Shown here: positions 31,439-37,555 of the stretch, one piece after another | Layout of the letters: each line of letters starts with the position of its first letter | Position numbering within the stretch: position 1 is the stretch's first letter | NCBI GenBank assembly: GCA_012270555.1 | Contig: JAAXIC010000003.1 | Coordinates: forward strand, 117,681 to 155,235 | Length of the DNA stretch: 37,555 bases | Direction: 5' to 3' | Source of the DNA: Chloroflexota bacterium | Lineage (GTDB): Bacteria; Chloroflexota; UBA11872; VXOZ01 | The notes under the pieces: generated by a model | The model's database searches: none | What the model was told of the DNA's origin: nothing | What the model saw: only the letters and a program-made list of their open reading frames with translations | Position numbers and translations under genes: made by a program

Positions 31439-32326
31439 TCAGCGGTCGTCGACTTCAATCAGCACGAGACTCAGCAAGGCTCGCGCCCTGTCGGAAGGGT
31501 AGGCGTCACTGCCCTCGTAGACTATACCGTCCAGTCCGAACTTTGCCATGTCCGCCAGGGTGAATGTCCAGCCACCTGCCGCTGCTGCGGTCGCGAAGTG
31601 TTGGGGAAGGAAACCGTAGACGGAGATGTCGGCGTTCACTCCGATATTCTCGTAGTAGGCGGCCTCCAGTCTGATGCGCGTCTCGACCAGGGCGATATTG
31701 CTTACGATCGCCTCATTAATCTCTTCCTGCGTGAGATCGCCGGCGCCTTCCTGGAGCGCAAAAAAGAGCGAGTCGATGATTTGCTGGCGGCTACTGGTTC
31801 CCTGCTGTTCGGCAAAGAATTGGCTCTGACGGGCCGAACCGTGCCAGCCAACGATCCCACCGCTCTCAATAACCTTGTTTCGCCCTGCGGGAAAGATGTA
31901 GTTGGCACAGGAGGAGAAGCACAGACCGCGCACGCGCACGTCCCAACCGTTCTTGTAGACGATCTCGCCGATCTTCATGCCCCAGTACACTTCACCACCG
32001 AGCGACGAGATCACGAGTTCGGTAAGACCGCCCTGTGCCGCGAGCCGTACGAGTGTGTCATAGCCCTCAGGGTGCATGTCCCCCGAGTAGACTATGGAAG
32101 AGCCCTCAACTGTTACTGAAGGCGGCGCTCCGCCGGGAAAGCTGCGCAAAGACGCTTCCAGTTCGCTTTCGCTGAGGAGTGAAATCTCTAAGGCGTCTGC
32201 GTCCGGCTTAACAATAGCACTCGCCTTCGGCTCCGCCGGCGGTACGTCGGGACAATCGCAATCGCTGCAGGCTGCAATTACGAGCAGTGCGGCAACCGCC
32301 GCGACGACGAACAGGACTCTTTGCAT
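31439..32326 (-). CDS. ClpP/crotonase-fold lipoprotein, putative serine protease
   Basis: The 295-aa product has a lipoprotein signal: a hydrophobic stretch ending LVIAAC with the lipobox Cys at residue 20, so it is likely exported and lipid-anchored. The mature part resembles the ClpP/SppA-like family (COG3904-type): SSLGGEVYWGMKIGEIV, then LCFSSCANYIFPAG with candidate nucleophile S139, and GGIVGWHG with candidate base H162. These enzymes cut peptides outside the membrane. The acidic helical C-terminal half (EINEAIVSNIALVETRI) may bind partners. ATG 32326 is chosen because it starts the signal peptide; its ribosome site is weak. Confidence 0.75.
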   Translation of the reverse strand: MQRVLFVVAAVAALLVIAACSDCDCPDVPPAEPKASAIVKPDADALEISLLSESELEASLRSFPGGAPPSVTVEGSSIVYSGDMHPEGYDTLVRLAAQGGLTELVISSLGGEVYWGMKIGEIVYKNGWDVRVRGLCFSSCANYIFPAGRNKVIESGGIVGWHGSARQSQFFAEQQGTSSRQQIIDSLFFALQEGAGDLTQEEINEAIVSNIALVETRIRLEAAYYENIGVNADISVYGFLPQHFATAAAAGGWTFTLADMAKFGLDGIVYEGSDAYPSDRARALLSLVLIEVDDR

Positions 32327-32516
32327 GGAATTCTCTCTGTGTAAAGGGACGCTGTGCTTGGAGGCGCAAAAAACGTAGCCTATAGTAGCGATTGGCGAAT
32401 CGCCCGTCAATCTCCGTTGCGACCGGTCTCGTCTTCACAGTGGCGCGACGGCGTCAAGGTGCGCTTGGTCACCGTCACAGTTGCCCTAGCCGGGCCAGAG
32501 TTTGATAGTGATGCCC

Positions 32517-33164
32517 TCAGCGCATCCCGTTTCCAGGCGGAAGGCTTGGGTTTCGGCGCTGATACACGGCCTCGATCTCCGAATCGAGATCCTCCGCCAT
32601 GCGCTGCAAGTTCGAGCGCAGGCGTACGTTCTGGTAGGCGCCCCAGATCGTCATTGCGGGCGGCACCACCAAGATTGAGAAGATCAGGGAGTAGAGGATC
32701 GTGATCGCCGCGGTGATGGCGAACTGCTGGGAGGCGAGCAGCGGGGAGGCAATCAACACGCCGATCCCAAGCCCCGTCGTCAGCGCGGAGCCCAGCAGCG
32801 CCGAGCCGGTAGTCGCGAGCGTCCGGACCGCCGCTTGCTCGGGATCGCGCCGGCGGCCGTACTCCTCGCGGTAGCGATGGATGACGTGGATGGTGTAGTC
32901 AACGCCGATGCCGATCGAGAGCGCCGTAATGATCGACGTGACGATGGTGTAGGGTATGTCCAGCAGCGCCATCGTGCCCAACACCGAGATGAGGACGAGA
33001 AAGGTCGGCCCCACCGCGATGATCGCCAAGAGCGGCTGACGCACAGTCAACCAGAAGAAGATTGCCAAGACGCCGACGGCCAAGGCCACGGTCGTGCTGA
33101 TCGACTGCGTTTGCCCGTCCTTGACCGCGTCCGTGACCGCGAACGAAACGATTGTCTGTGACAC
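32517..33164 (-). CDS. RND/MMPL-family exporter, C-terminal part after an in-frame stop
   Basis: This 215-aa segment is the second membrane half of an RND (MMPL/HAE2-like) permease: TVALAVGVLAIFFWLTV, SIITALSIGIGVDYTIHVIH (with the Asp-Tyr pair of proton-relay span 10), and TTGLGIGVLIASPLLASQQF. The GTG at 33164 is an internal codon of the parent gene and not a natural start. It is in the same frame as 33192-35006, from which a single TGA and nine codons separate it. Unless reinitiation occurs, it is part of a broken gene. Confidence 0.75.
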   Translation of the reverse strand: MSQTIVSFAVTDAVKDGQTQSISTTVALAVGVLAIFFWLTVRQPLLAIIAVGPTFLVLISVLGTMALLDIPYTIVTSIITALSIGIGVDYTIHVIHRYREEYGRRRDPEQAAVRTLATTGSALLGSALTTGLGIGVLIASPLLASQQFAITAAITILYSLIFSILVVPPAMTIWGAYQNVRLRSNLQRMAEDLDSEIEAVYQRRNPSLPPGNGMR

Positions 33165-33191
33165 CGCGGTGATGGCGTCGTCATCGCCGAA

Positions 33192-35006
33192 TCAGATCCG
33201 CTCGATGTCCGCTTGGAGCATACGCGATGCCTCGGGATTTCCCGTGAACGCGGGGAACTGAAGGAGCAGCGTGTCGACGCCGTCCGGATCGATAACCAGA
33301 ACGTGCGCCAAAGCGGGCTCCCTCGCCTGCAGCCTTTCCAAGAACTCCCGCATCAGTGCTGCATCGAGCTCTACGTCGGCAGTGGCTCTCGCGAAGAGTG
33401 CGGCCAGTTCCGGGTCGTACTTGTCGCCGGGCGCTCCGCTGTCGCTGATCCAGTCGCGAATGAGCAACTCGTACGATGCCTGAACTGGTCCCGCCGCCGC
33501 TCTGGGGCGGAGCGTCTCATTCTCAAAAGCGGTGGTAAAGTCTTGTAGGTTCAGCAGTGTGCGGGTCTCGGTGGCCTCAGCCTTGAGGAGAACATCGACC
33601 AATTCCGTCGTGCCGCCGATAGCCGCGTCGATAGTCTCCACGTCCGCCAGCACACTCCCATCCCCGGGCAGGAGGTCGCGAATGGTGAATTCCGATTTTA
33701 GGCCGGTCGCCGCTACTCCAAGCCCAATTGTCACCACGGCCACCATAATTAAGTAAGGCGCGGGAGCGCGTGTGATCTCTCTGCCTAAAAGCTCAGCCGC
33801 GCGCTCTGCGCCGGGAAATGCGGTCGCGATGAGGCGGAGCGGTCGCAACGTGCCGCGCGCCTCGCGCCGCCGGTCGAGGATCGTCCGCCCGGCCGGGAGC
33901 AGCGTAAGCATCACAATCAGGCTCATACCCACGCCCAGCCCCGCGATGATGCCAAAGTCGCCGATAATGCTAACCGGAGAAAACAGACCGGCCAACAGAC
34001 TCACAATCGTCGTGACGGCGGCCAGCAACAGCGGTACGGTGACGTTGCGCAGACCCGTCCGGACCGCTGCCACAACCGGCTCGCCGGCAGCGCGTTGTTC
34101 ACGGTAATGCGAAACGGTTTGGATCGCGTAGTCCACGGTGAGGCCGATGATGATTATCGGCACCATAGCCGTGAGCGAGTTTGGCGGGCCGGTGAGACCC
34201 ACCCCTCGTGGCCCGAGCAACCCCTGGGCCCCATTGATCCAGATCAGCGCGATGAAAAGCCCCGCCAGCGTGAGCAGTAAATCTGAGATAGAGCGCATGA
34301 AGAGGAGCAGCAGCGCCGCGATCAGCAGGAAGGCCAGCCCTATCAGTGGCAGCATCCCCGTCTCCGCAGCCTCCCTGGACTCGTCTTCGATCACCACGTA
34401 TGAGACGCTGCTCACAGCCAAGGGTCCCTCATCCGCCACCGCAAGGTCGTAAATCCTCCGTTCCGCAGTCACAAGTCGGTCGTCGCCGGTGTTGCGCAAG
34501 CGAACGGTCGCGATCGCGACCGGCGTGCCGTCCGTGTCGGCGCCGGTCATCAGTGCCAGCGCCTCCCGCATCCTTGGGACGCCTTGAACAGCGTTGATCT
34601 GCTCCTGCGTGACTGAAGCGAGGCTGTCCGTTTGGAGCGCGGCCATTACCAGCGACGAGGGCGCGAAGATGGGATCGACCGGCGCCAGCAAATCTACCAC
34701 GGCGGGGTCGCTGGCAATGGCATTGAGCAACGCCGCCATCTGCGCGAGCCCAGCGGGCGTGAGCGCATTGCCGCGAAAGAGCAGCGTTACTACCCGGACC
34801 TCGCCGGATTCCCCAAAGAGAGATTCGATCTCGTCCAGCGCTTTGGTGATGGCGCTGTCTTCAGGGAGCGCTGAAGCGAGCCGCGCAGAAGGCTCGCGCA
34901 GCCCCGCTCCCGCGCCCAATGCGATGGTAACGACGAGGAGAACGAGGAGCGTCACCCAGGGGCGAACCGTGACCAGCCAACTCAGTCTGCCAAGTATGTT
35001 ATACAT
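33192..35006 (-). CDS. RND/MMPL-family exporter, N-terminal part ending at an in-frame TGA
   Basis: The 604-aa product has a first span (LVTVRPWVTLLVLLVVTIAL), a large external loop, spans 2-6 with GLTVDYAIQTVSHYREQ (the Asp-Tyr relay), another span, and a second large loop. It stops at TGA 33192-33194 (codon 605), right before the last five or six spans, which continue in the same frame as the ORF 32517-33164. With the TGA read through, the protein would be 829 residues, the usual length for two-loop RND proteins related to HpnN/MMPL, which export lipids or hopanoids. The most likely cause is a C-to-T change in a CGA codon. GAGGG precedes ATG 35006. Confidence 0.85.
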   Translation of the reverse strand: MYNILGRLSWLVTVRPWVTLLVLLVVTIALGAGAGLREPSARLASALPEDSAITKALDEIESLFGESGEVRVVTLLFRGNALTPAGLAQMAALLNAIASDPAVVDLLAPVDPIFAPSSLVMAALQTDSLASVTQEQINAVQGVPRMREALALMTGADTDGTPVAIATVRLRNTGDDRLVTAERRIYDLAVADEGPLAVSSVSYVVIEDESREAAETGMLPLIGLAFLLIAALLLLFMRSISDLLLTLAGLFIALIWINGAQGLLGPRGVGLTGPPNSLTAMVPIIIIGLTVDYAIQTVSHYREQRAAGEPVVAAVRTGLRNVTVPLLLAAVTTIVSLLAGLFSPVSIIGDFGIIAGLGVGMSLIVMLTLLPAGRTILDRRREARGTLRPLRLIATAFPGAERAAELLGREITRAPAPYLIMVAVVTIGLGVAATGLKSEFTIRDLLPGDGSVLADVETIDAAIGGTTELVDVLLKAEATETRTLLNLQDFTTAFENETLRPRAAAGPVQASYELLIRDWISDSGAPGDKYDPELAALFARATADVELDAALMREFLERLQAREPALAHVLVIDPDGVDTLLLQFPAFTGNPEASRMLQADIERI

Positions 35007-35484
35007 GCCGTACCCTCTGTCTGATAGAAACGGTTGCGGATTCCGCTGCTTCCCGGAACTCCATTGATATTATGCACTGTTATGGCGTCGCGTCACGGCT
35101 GAAGGTGCTGGCGGGTAACCTGTTTGGCAATCATCCTGGCCTTGTCCAGTCCGCACAAGGGGTGAAAGCCTGCTCCGGCGAGATCGGGGGGACCGGCTTC
35201 CTGACCGTCATTACCCTGAAAATAGCGTGACCAAGCCGTTCGTCCCCGTATCGTGCGATACGCTGTATCGAGTACGGGGCAGGCTCTGAGCATCGTCGAA
35301 GGGTGAACGGCGGGAGTAGCGGGTAGCAACTCCGCACCCTATTCTCTCCGTTCATGCTTCGACAAGGGCTTTCGTAAAGCCCAGGCTTCGCGAAGCCCAC
35401 TCAGCACGAACGGAGAGATGATTGCCCCAAGTTTTACAGTATGTTACCCTTCATGACAACTTTCACAAAAGGAGTGATAAACGT
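35007..35484. other. intergenic region rich in dispersed-repeat DNA
   Basis: About 480 bases between the divergent RND and membrane-protein genes. No gene is convincing. It holds a large hairpin repeat (35344-35417) and an adjacent unit CGGGGCAGGCTCTGAGCATC followed by GTCGAAGGG, which looks like another member of a dispersed 'GCTTCGACAAG' family. The promoter of 35485-36243 should lie in the last 60 bases but is not obvious. Confidence 0.5.
35344..35417. repeat. nested hairpin repeat with 10-bp outer arms
   Basis: CTCTCCGTTC (35344-35353) and GAACGGAGAG (35408-35417) are perfect outer arms. Within the loop are two further palindromes, GCTTTCGTAAAGC and GGCTTCGCGAAGCC, giving a cloverleaf-like fold. 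It contains ATGCTTCGACAAG, a motif I associate with abundant dispersed repeats in environmental genomes. Confidence 0.65.
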
Positions 35485-36243
35485 ATGAGTGCAGTGAACG
35501 CAACCGTCCCATCCGGAACGAGAGCCGGCGGCCTGGCCGTGATGGCGGGCATGGTCTTAACTCTCGTCGCATCCCTCTTCTTTCCCGGGGGTCCAATCAT
35601 AGACCCCGTAGACCAGACAGACTTTCCGGTCGCGGCCGCCGCTTTGGCTGCCAATCCTACATTGGCGCACGCGATGACGTTGCTGGTGATCATAGGCATG
35701 TTACTTTACAGCTATGGTTTCGTTGAACTCTGGCGACTGCGCGGGCGGGGAGCAGGCTTTGGCGTCTCGGTCCTGCGCTTCGGCATTGTGGCGAGCCTTT
35801 TCAGTTGGAGCGTATTCATCGTTGGCTTCGGCGCAAGGCACAGCGCGATCTACCTCATGCAACAGGGCCTCCGCGCCGGCGAAGGCACGGCAATGCAAGC
35901 GGAATTCGCGGGTCTCGCCGTATCCAGCCACATCACCATGATGGGACTGCTGCTGGCGTTTATGGTCGTGAATCCAATTGCGTCCGTCCTGGTAGGGCTT
36001 GGCCTCGCGGCGAGGTTCAGCAATCTGAATCTCTATATGCTGGCCGCCTACGGGCTAATCGCCATCGGACTCGGTGGGTTCATCAACATGGTACTGGCGC
36101 TGTTTCTCGACAACCCGGACGTCGTACTGCATCTCGCGATCAGCCAGCTCTTTCTGCTTGTTGGATCGCTCTGCCTCTTTGTCATAGGCGCGGGAATGTG
36201 CCTAGGCCGCAGCGAACTCGTAGCAGAGGATGCCGCGGGCTAA
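35485..36243 (+). CDS. multi-pass membrane protein of unknown function (252 aa)
   Basis: About seven hydrophobic spans follow a short polar N-terminus (MSAVNATVPSGTRAGG). The first span leads into PGGPIIDPVDQTDF, resembling PGGLLIDSASVSDA of 24490-25170, so the two are likely distant paralogues. AAAGGAG lies about eleven bases before ATG 35485; the open frame extends to 35422 without a ribosome site. Segments such as VSSHITMMGLLLAFMVV and LAAYGLIAIGLGGFINMVLA are unremarkable spans without charged motifs. The function is unknown. Confidence 0.7.
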   Translation: MSAVNATVPSGTRAGGLAVMAGMVLTLVASLFFPGGPIIDPVDQTDFPVAAAALAANPTLAHAMTLLVIIGMLLYSYGFVELWRLRGRGAGFGVSVLRFGIVASLFSWSVFIVGFGARHSAIYLMQQGLRAGEGTAMQAEFAGLAVSSHITMMGLLLAFMVVNPIASVLVGLGLAARFSNLNLYMLAAYGLIAIGLGGFINMVLALFLDNPDVVLHLAISQLFLLVGSLCLFVIGAGMCLGRSELVAEDAAG

Positions 36244-36637
36244 AGCCGGTTGTCTCTCTAGTTCTTCCGTCTGCGCCCGGTAATGGGAGCCGCCCCCGAG
36301 ATTGCATGGCTCAAGGCGCTTGGGTTTCGGCGCCCGGCACGGATTGGTCCAGGGTGGCGTAGGGCTGGGTGTCTGCGGGCCACGCGCAACCGTTAGCCAG
36401 CGCCGGTTCCACTATCCGCCTCCAACTCGGCAAGGCGCGCTTGTAGGACTTGCTCGATCAGCGACACGGGCAGTCGCTGCCGGTCTTGAGGCGGAGCGTG
36501 GTGCCGGACGTCCAGATGCCGGCGGCGTTGATTTCGTCTTTCATGGCGACCGGAACGGCTTTGCTCATGGTGTGCAGGCCGCAGTGGCGGGTGGCGGTCC
36601 GGCTTGGGCTTACTCATCGCGGATTGCCTTCTGCAAT
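36244..36637. other. intergenic region with a degenerate minus-strand frame
   Basis: About 390 bases. On the minus strand a frame from about 36566 reads MSKAVPVAMKDEINAAGIW, then TSGTTLRLKTGSDCP and a stop; a +1 shift then continues SLIEQVLQARLAELEADSG. This could be a frameshifted small gene, but I cannot name it. The other open frame here (36393-36641) has a basic, repeat-like composition typical of an out-of-frame reading. Confidence 0.35.
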
Positions 36638-37114
36638 TCACTCATTGCGAAACGCCTGCTCCAGCGCGGCGATATCCAGCTTGTTCATCTGCAGAAACGC
36701 CGCAGTGACACGTTCCACCGCCTCCGCGTCATCACTCGCCAGCATTTCGCCCAGCCTGACTGGCACAAGCTGCCACGAGACGCCGAAGCGATCGGTGAGC
36801 CAGCCGCATTGACCCTCCTCGCCGCCCGCGGAGGTCAAGCGCTCCCAGAGCCTATCCACTTCATCTTGGTCGGCACACGTGACCGCGAGCGACATCGCCG
36901 GGCTATGCGTGTACTGGGGCCCGCCGTTGATGATGCAGAACTCCTGCCCCGCCAATTCGAACTCGGCGACCATGATATCGCCCGTCTCGCCCATGCCGGC
37001 TTCGCTATAGCGCATGATGTTGGTGACGCGGGAGTCCGCGAAGCACGACGTGTAGAGGTCAAGCGCCTCCTCGACACGCCCGTCGAACCACAGATTGGTA
37101 ACGATTTTCTGCAT
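36638..37114 (-). CDS. PhnB-like VOC protein (3-demethylubiquinone methyltransferase-like fold)
   Basis: The 158-aa protein matches the PhnB/YycE-type VOC group: IVTNLWFDGRVEEALDLY, followed by a FELAGQEFCIINGGPQY strand and SLAVTCADQDEVDRLWERL. The conserved GWLTDRFGVSWQLVP near residue 110 and an extra C-terminal helical segment (AAFLQMNKLDIAALEQAF) are typical. Its function is not established in the family. AGCGGAGG precedes ATG 37114 and lies inside the end of the upstream SnoaL-like reading frame, whose stop is only three bases before this ATG, so the two genes were one operon before the IS insertion. Confidence 0.88.
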   Translation of the reverse strand: MQKIVTNLWFDGRVEEALDLYTSCFADSRVTNIMRYSEAGMGETGDIMVAEFELAGQEFCIINGGPQYTHSPAMSLAVTCADQDEVDRLWERLTSAGGEEGQCGWLTDRFGVSWQLVPVRLGEMLASDDAEAVERVTAAFLQMNKLDIAALEQAFRNE

Positions 37115-37117
37115 GGA

Positions 37118-37279
37118 TTAACCTCCGCTGGGTAACTCAATTGCATAGGACATCATTGACTCAATCTTTGTGCCGGACGTTGACGCGAAACGGTACACGT
37201 CGCAAAAAGCTACTGACGTGCCCTGCTCTGTCGTGATGACGCCGTTGACGGCGCCCTCACACTGATTCCAGGTTGCTAG
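37118..37279 (-). pseudogene. 3' end of a SnoaL/NTF2-like gene cut by an IS element
   Basis: The minus strand reads ATWNQCEGAVNGVITTEQGT, then SVAFCDVYRFASTSGTKIES, then MMSYAIELPSGG and TAA. The pattern (V-x-G...F-C-D-V-Y-R-F...G-x-K-I...S-Y) is the C-terminal half of a SnoaL-like/NTF2 fold protein. The homology stops at about 37279, where an IS5-type element begins, so the 5' half is either beyond the element or lost. It is followed directly by the PhnB-like gene. Confidence 0.5.
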
Positions 37280-37555
37280 GGGGTGTCGTCAAAGTCAGTT
37301 AGTGCTGGTAAGCTGAGGATGTAATCACTGTAGCAGGACGGGAGCTATGTCAGCAATGGTCGCAGCGCCGGCGCACCGTCGCCACGATATTTCAGACCGG
37401 GCGTGGGGGATTTTGGAGCCGCTTCTGCCCGGTGGCGCGGGCAAGACGGGTCGTCCGGCTCAGGACAACCGCCGTTTCATCAACGCCGTGTTCTGGATTT
37501 TGCGCACTGGCGCTCCCTGGCGCGACTTGCCACCGGACTACGGGGACTGGAAGAA
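37279..37555 (+). mobile_element. IS5-family insertion sequence, left part (runs off the window)
   Basis: GGGGGTGTCGTCAAAGTC at about 37279 is a plausible left terminal repeat, 68 bases ahead of a transposase start. The right end lies beyond the window, so neither the terminal repeats nor the target duplication can be confirmed; CTAG or TTGCTA just before it could be the target site. Confidence 0.6.
37347..37555 (+). CDS. IS5-family transposase, N-terminal part
   Basis: Sixty-nine codons are present before the window ends. RRHDISDRAWGILEPLLPG, then GRPAQDNRRFINAVFWILRT, then GAPWRDLPPDYGDWK is the N-terminal helix-turn-helix region of IS5/IS427-group transposases (DUF4096-like), which cut and paste DNA with a DDE catalytic centre further downstream. 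GGGAG lies just before ATG 37347. The catalytic domain is not visible, so integrity is unknown. It differs clearly from the relic at 28430-28687 (MDLTEAQY...), which belongs to another branch. Confidence 0.85.
   Translation, partial: MSAMVAAPAHRRHDISDRAWGILEPLLPGGAGKTGRPAQDNRRFINAVFWILRTGAPWRDLPPDYGDWK

Noticed and set aside
31334-32119. A 261-codon plus-strand frame opposite the ClpP-like lipoprotein.
   Set aside because: The minus strand has a signal peptide, lipobox and conserved motifs, so the plus frame is a shadow.
33192-33194. The in-frame TGA as a selenocysteine codon.
   Set aside because: RND exporters have no known selenocysteine position here, and the codon most simply derives from CGA (Arg).
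1-37555. tRNA, rRNA or riboswitch genes.
   Set aside because: I scanned for T-loop-like GGTTCGA contexts, rRNA-like blocks and a preQ1-type aptamer near queF and yhhQ and saw none; a covariance-model search would settle it.

Overview
This window looks like chromosomal DNA from an uncultured bacterium. Most of it is GC-rich (high fifties to mid-sixties percent by eye) and carries ordinary metabolic, transport and accessory genes. There are no rRNA, tRNA, replication or ribosomal-protein genes, so the phylum cannot be fixed. Dispersed hairpin repeats (CCCTCTCCCG arms, CGTCATTCC...GGAATCCA, CTCTCCGTTC arms), frequent GTG/TTG starts and multiple small amidohydrolases remind me of environmental Chloroflexota-like genomes. 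That is an impression, not a demonstration.

Layout. 1-1.7 kb: a VOC protein, an orphan ribbon-helix-helix antitoxin and a small regulated ORF. 1.7-6.7 kb: a defence-like block made of an uncharacterised three-gene operon (including a HEAT-repeat protein) facing a solitary fused nuclease-methyltransferase (Type IIG-like). 6.8-9.6 kb: three amidohydrolase-family proteins, two being close paralogues and one having lost its metal ligands. 9.7-11 kb: queF and a queuosine-precursor transporter, convergent. 11.1-13.8 kb: a LamG-like protein split by an inserted beta-propeller, then a tyrosine phosphatase. 14-14.7 kb: an ArsR-type repressor and a VOC protein behind a near-perfect promoter with an operator in its spacer.

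14.8-21.3 kb is the most interesting part: a divergent six-gene island of visibly lower GC. One arm reads ParB/Srx-like protein, SNF2-type helicase, PD-(D/E)XK nuclease. The other reads XRE regulator, DNA cytosine-5 methyltransferase, and a HhH-GPD iron-sulfur DNA glycosylase fused to a second XRE domain. The arms share a 230-bp control region with perfect inverted and direct repeats. I infer a restriction-modification system with a helicase/ParB-type restriction module and a built-in T:G mismatch glycosylase that repairs deaminated 5-methylcytosine. I do not recognise this gene set as a named system.

21.3-25.2 kb: an ERG4/ERG24-type sterol reductase homologue, a possible HEPN-like protein and a membrane protein, sitting among several broken pieces of OmpR-type winged-helix regulators. 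25.4-36.2 kb: a DUF2207 membrane protein, an APH(3')-like phosphotransferase, an IS5-family relic, a MATE exporter, a coupled small membrane protein/YbjQ pair, a ClpP-like lipoprotein, an RND/MMPL exporter interrupted by one in-frame TGA, and a second multi-TM protein. 36.6-37.6 kb: a PhnB-like VOC gene, the tail of a SnoaL-like gene, and an IS5-family element that appears to have cut that gene and runs off the window.

A 46-bp dispersed repeat occurs three times (about 13.9, 23.2 and 28.3 kb), each time between genes.
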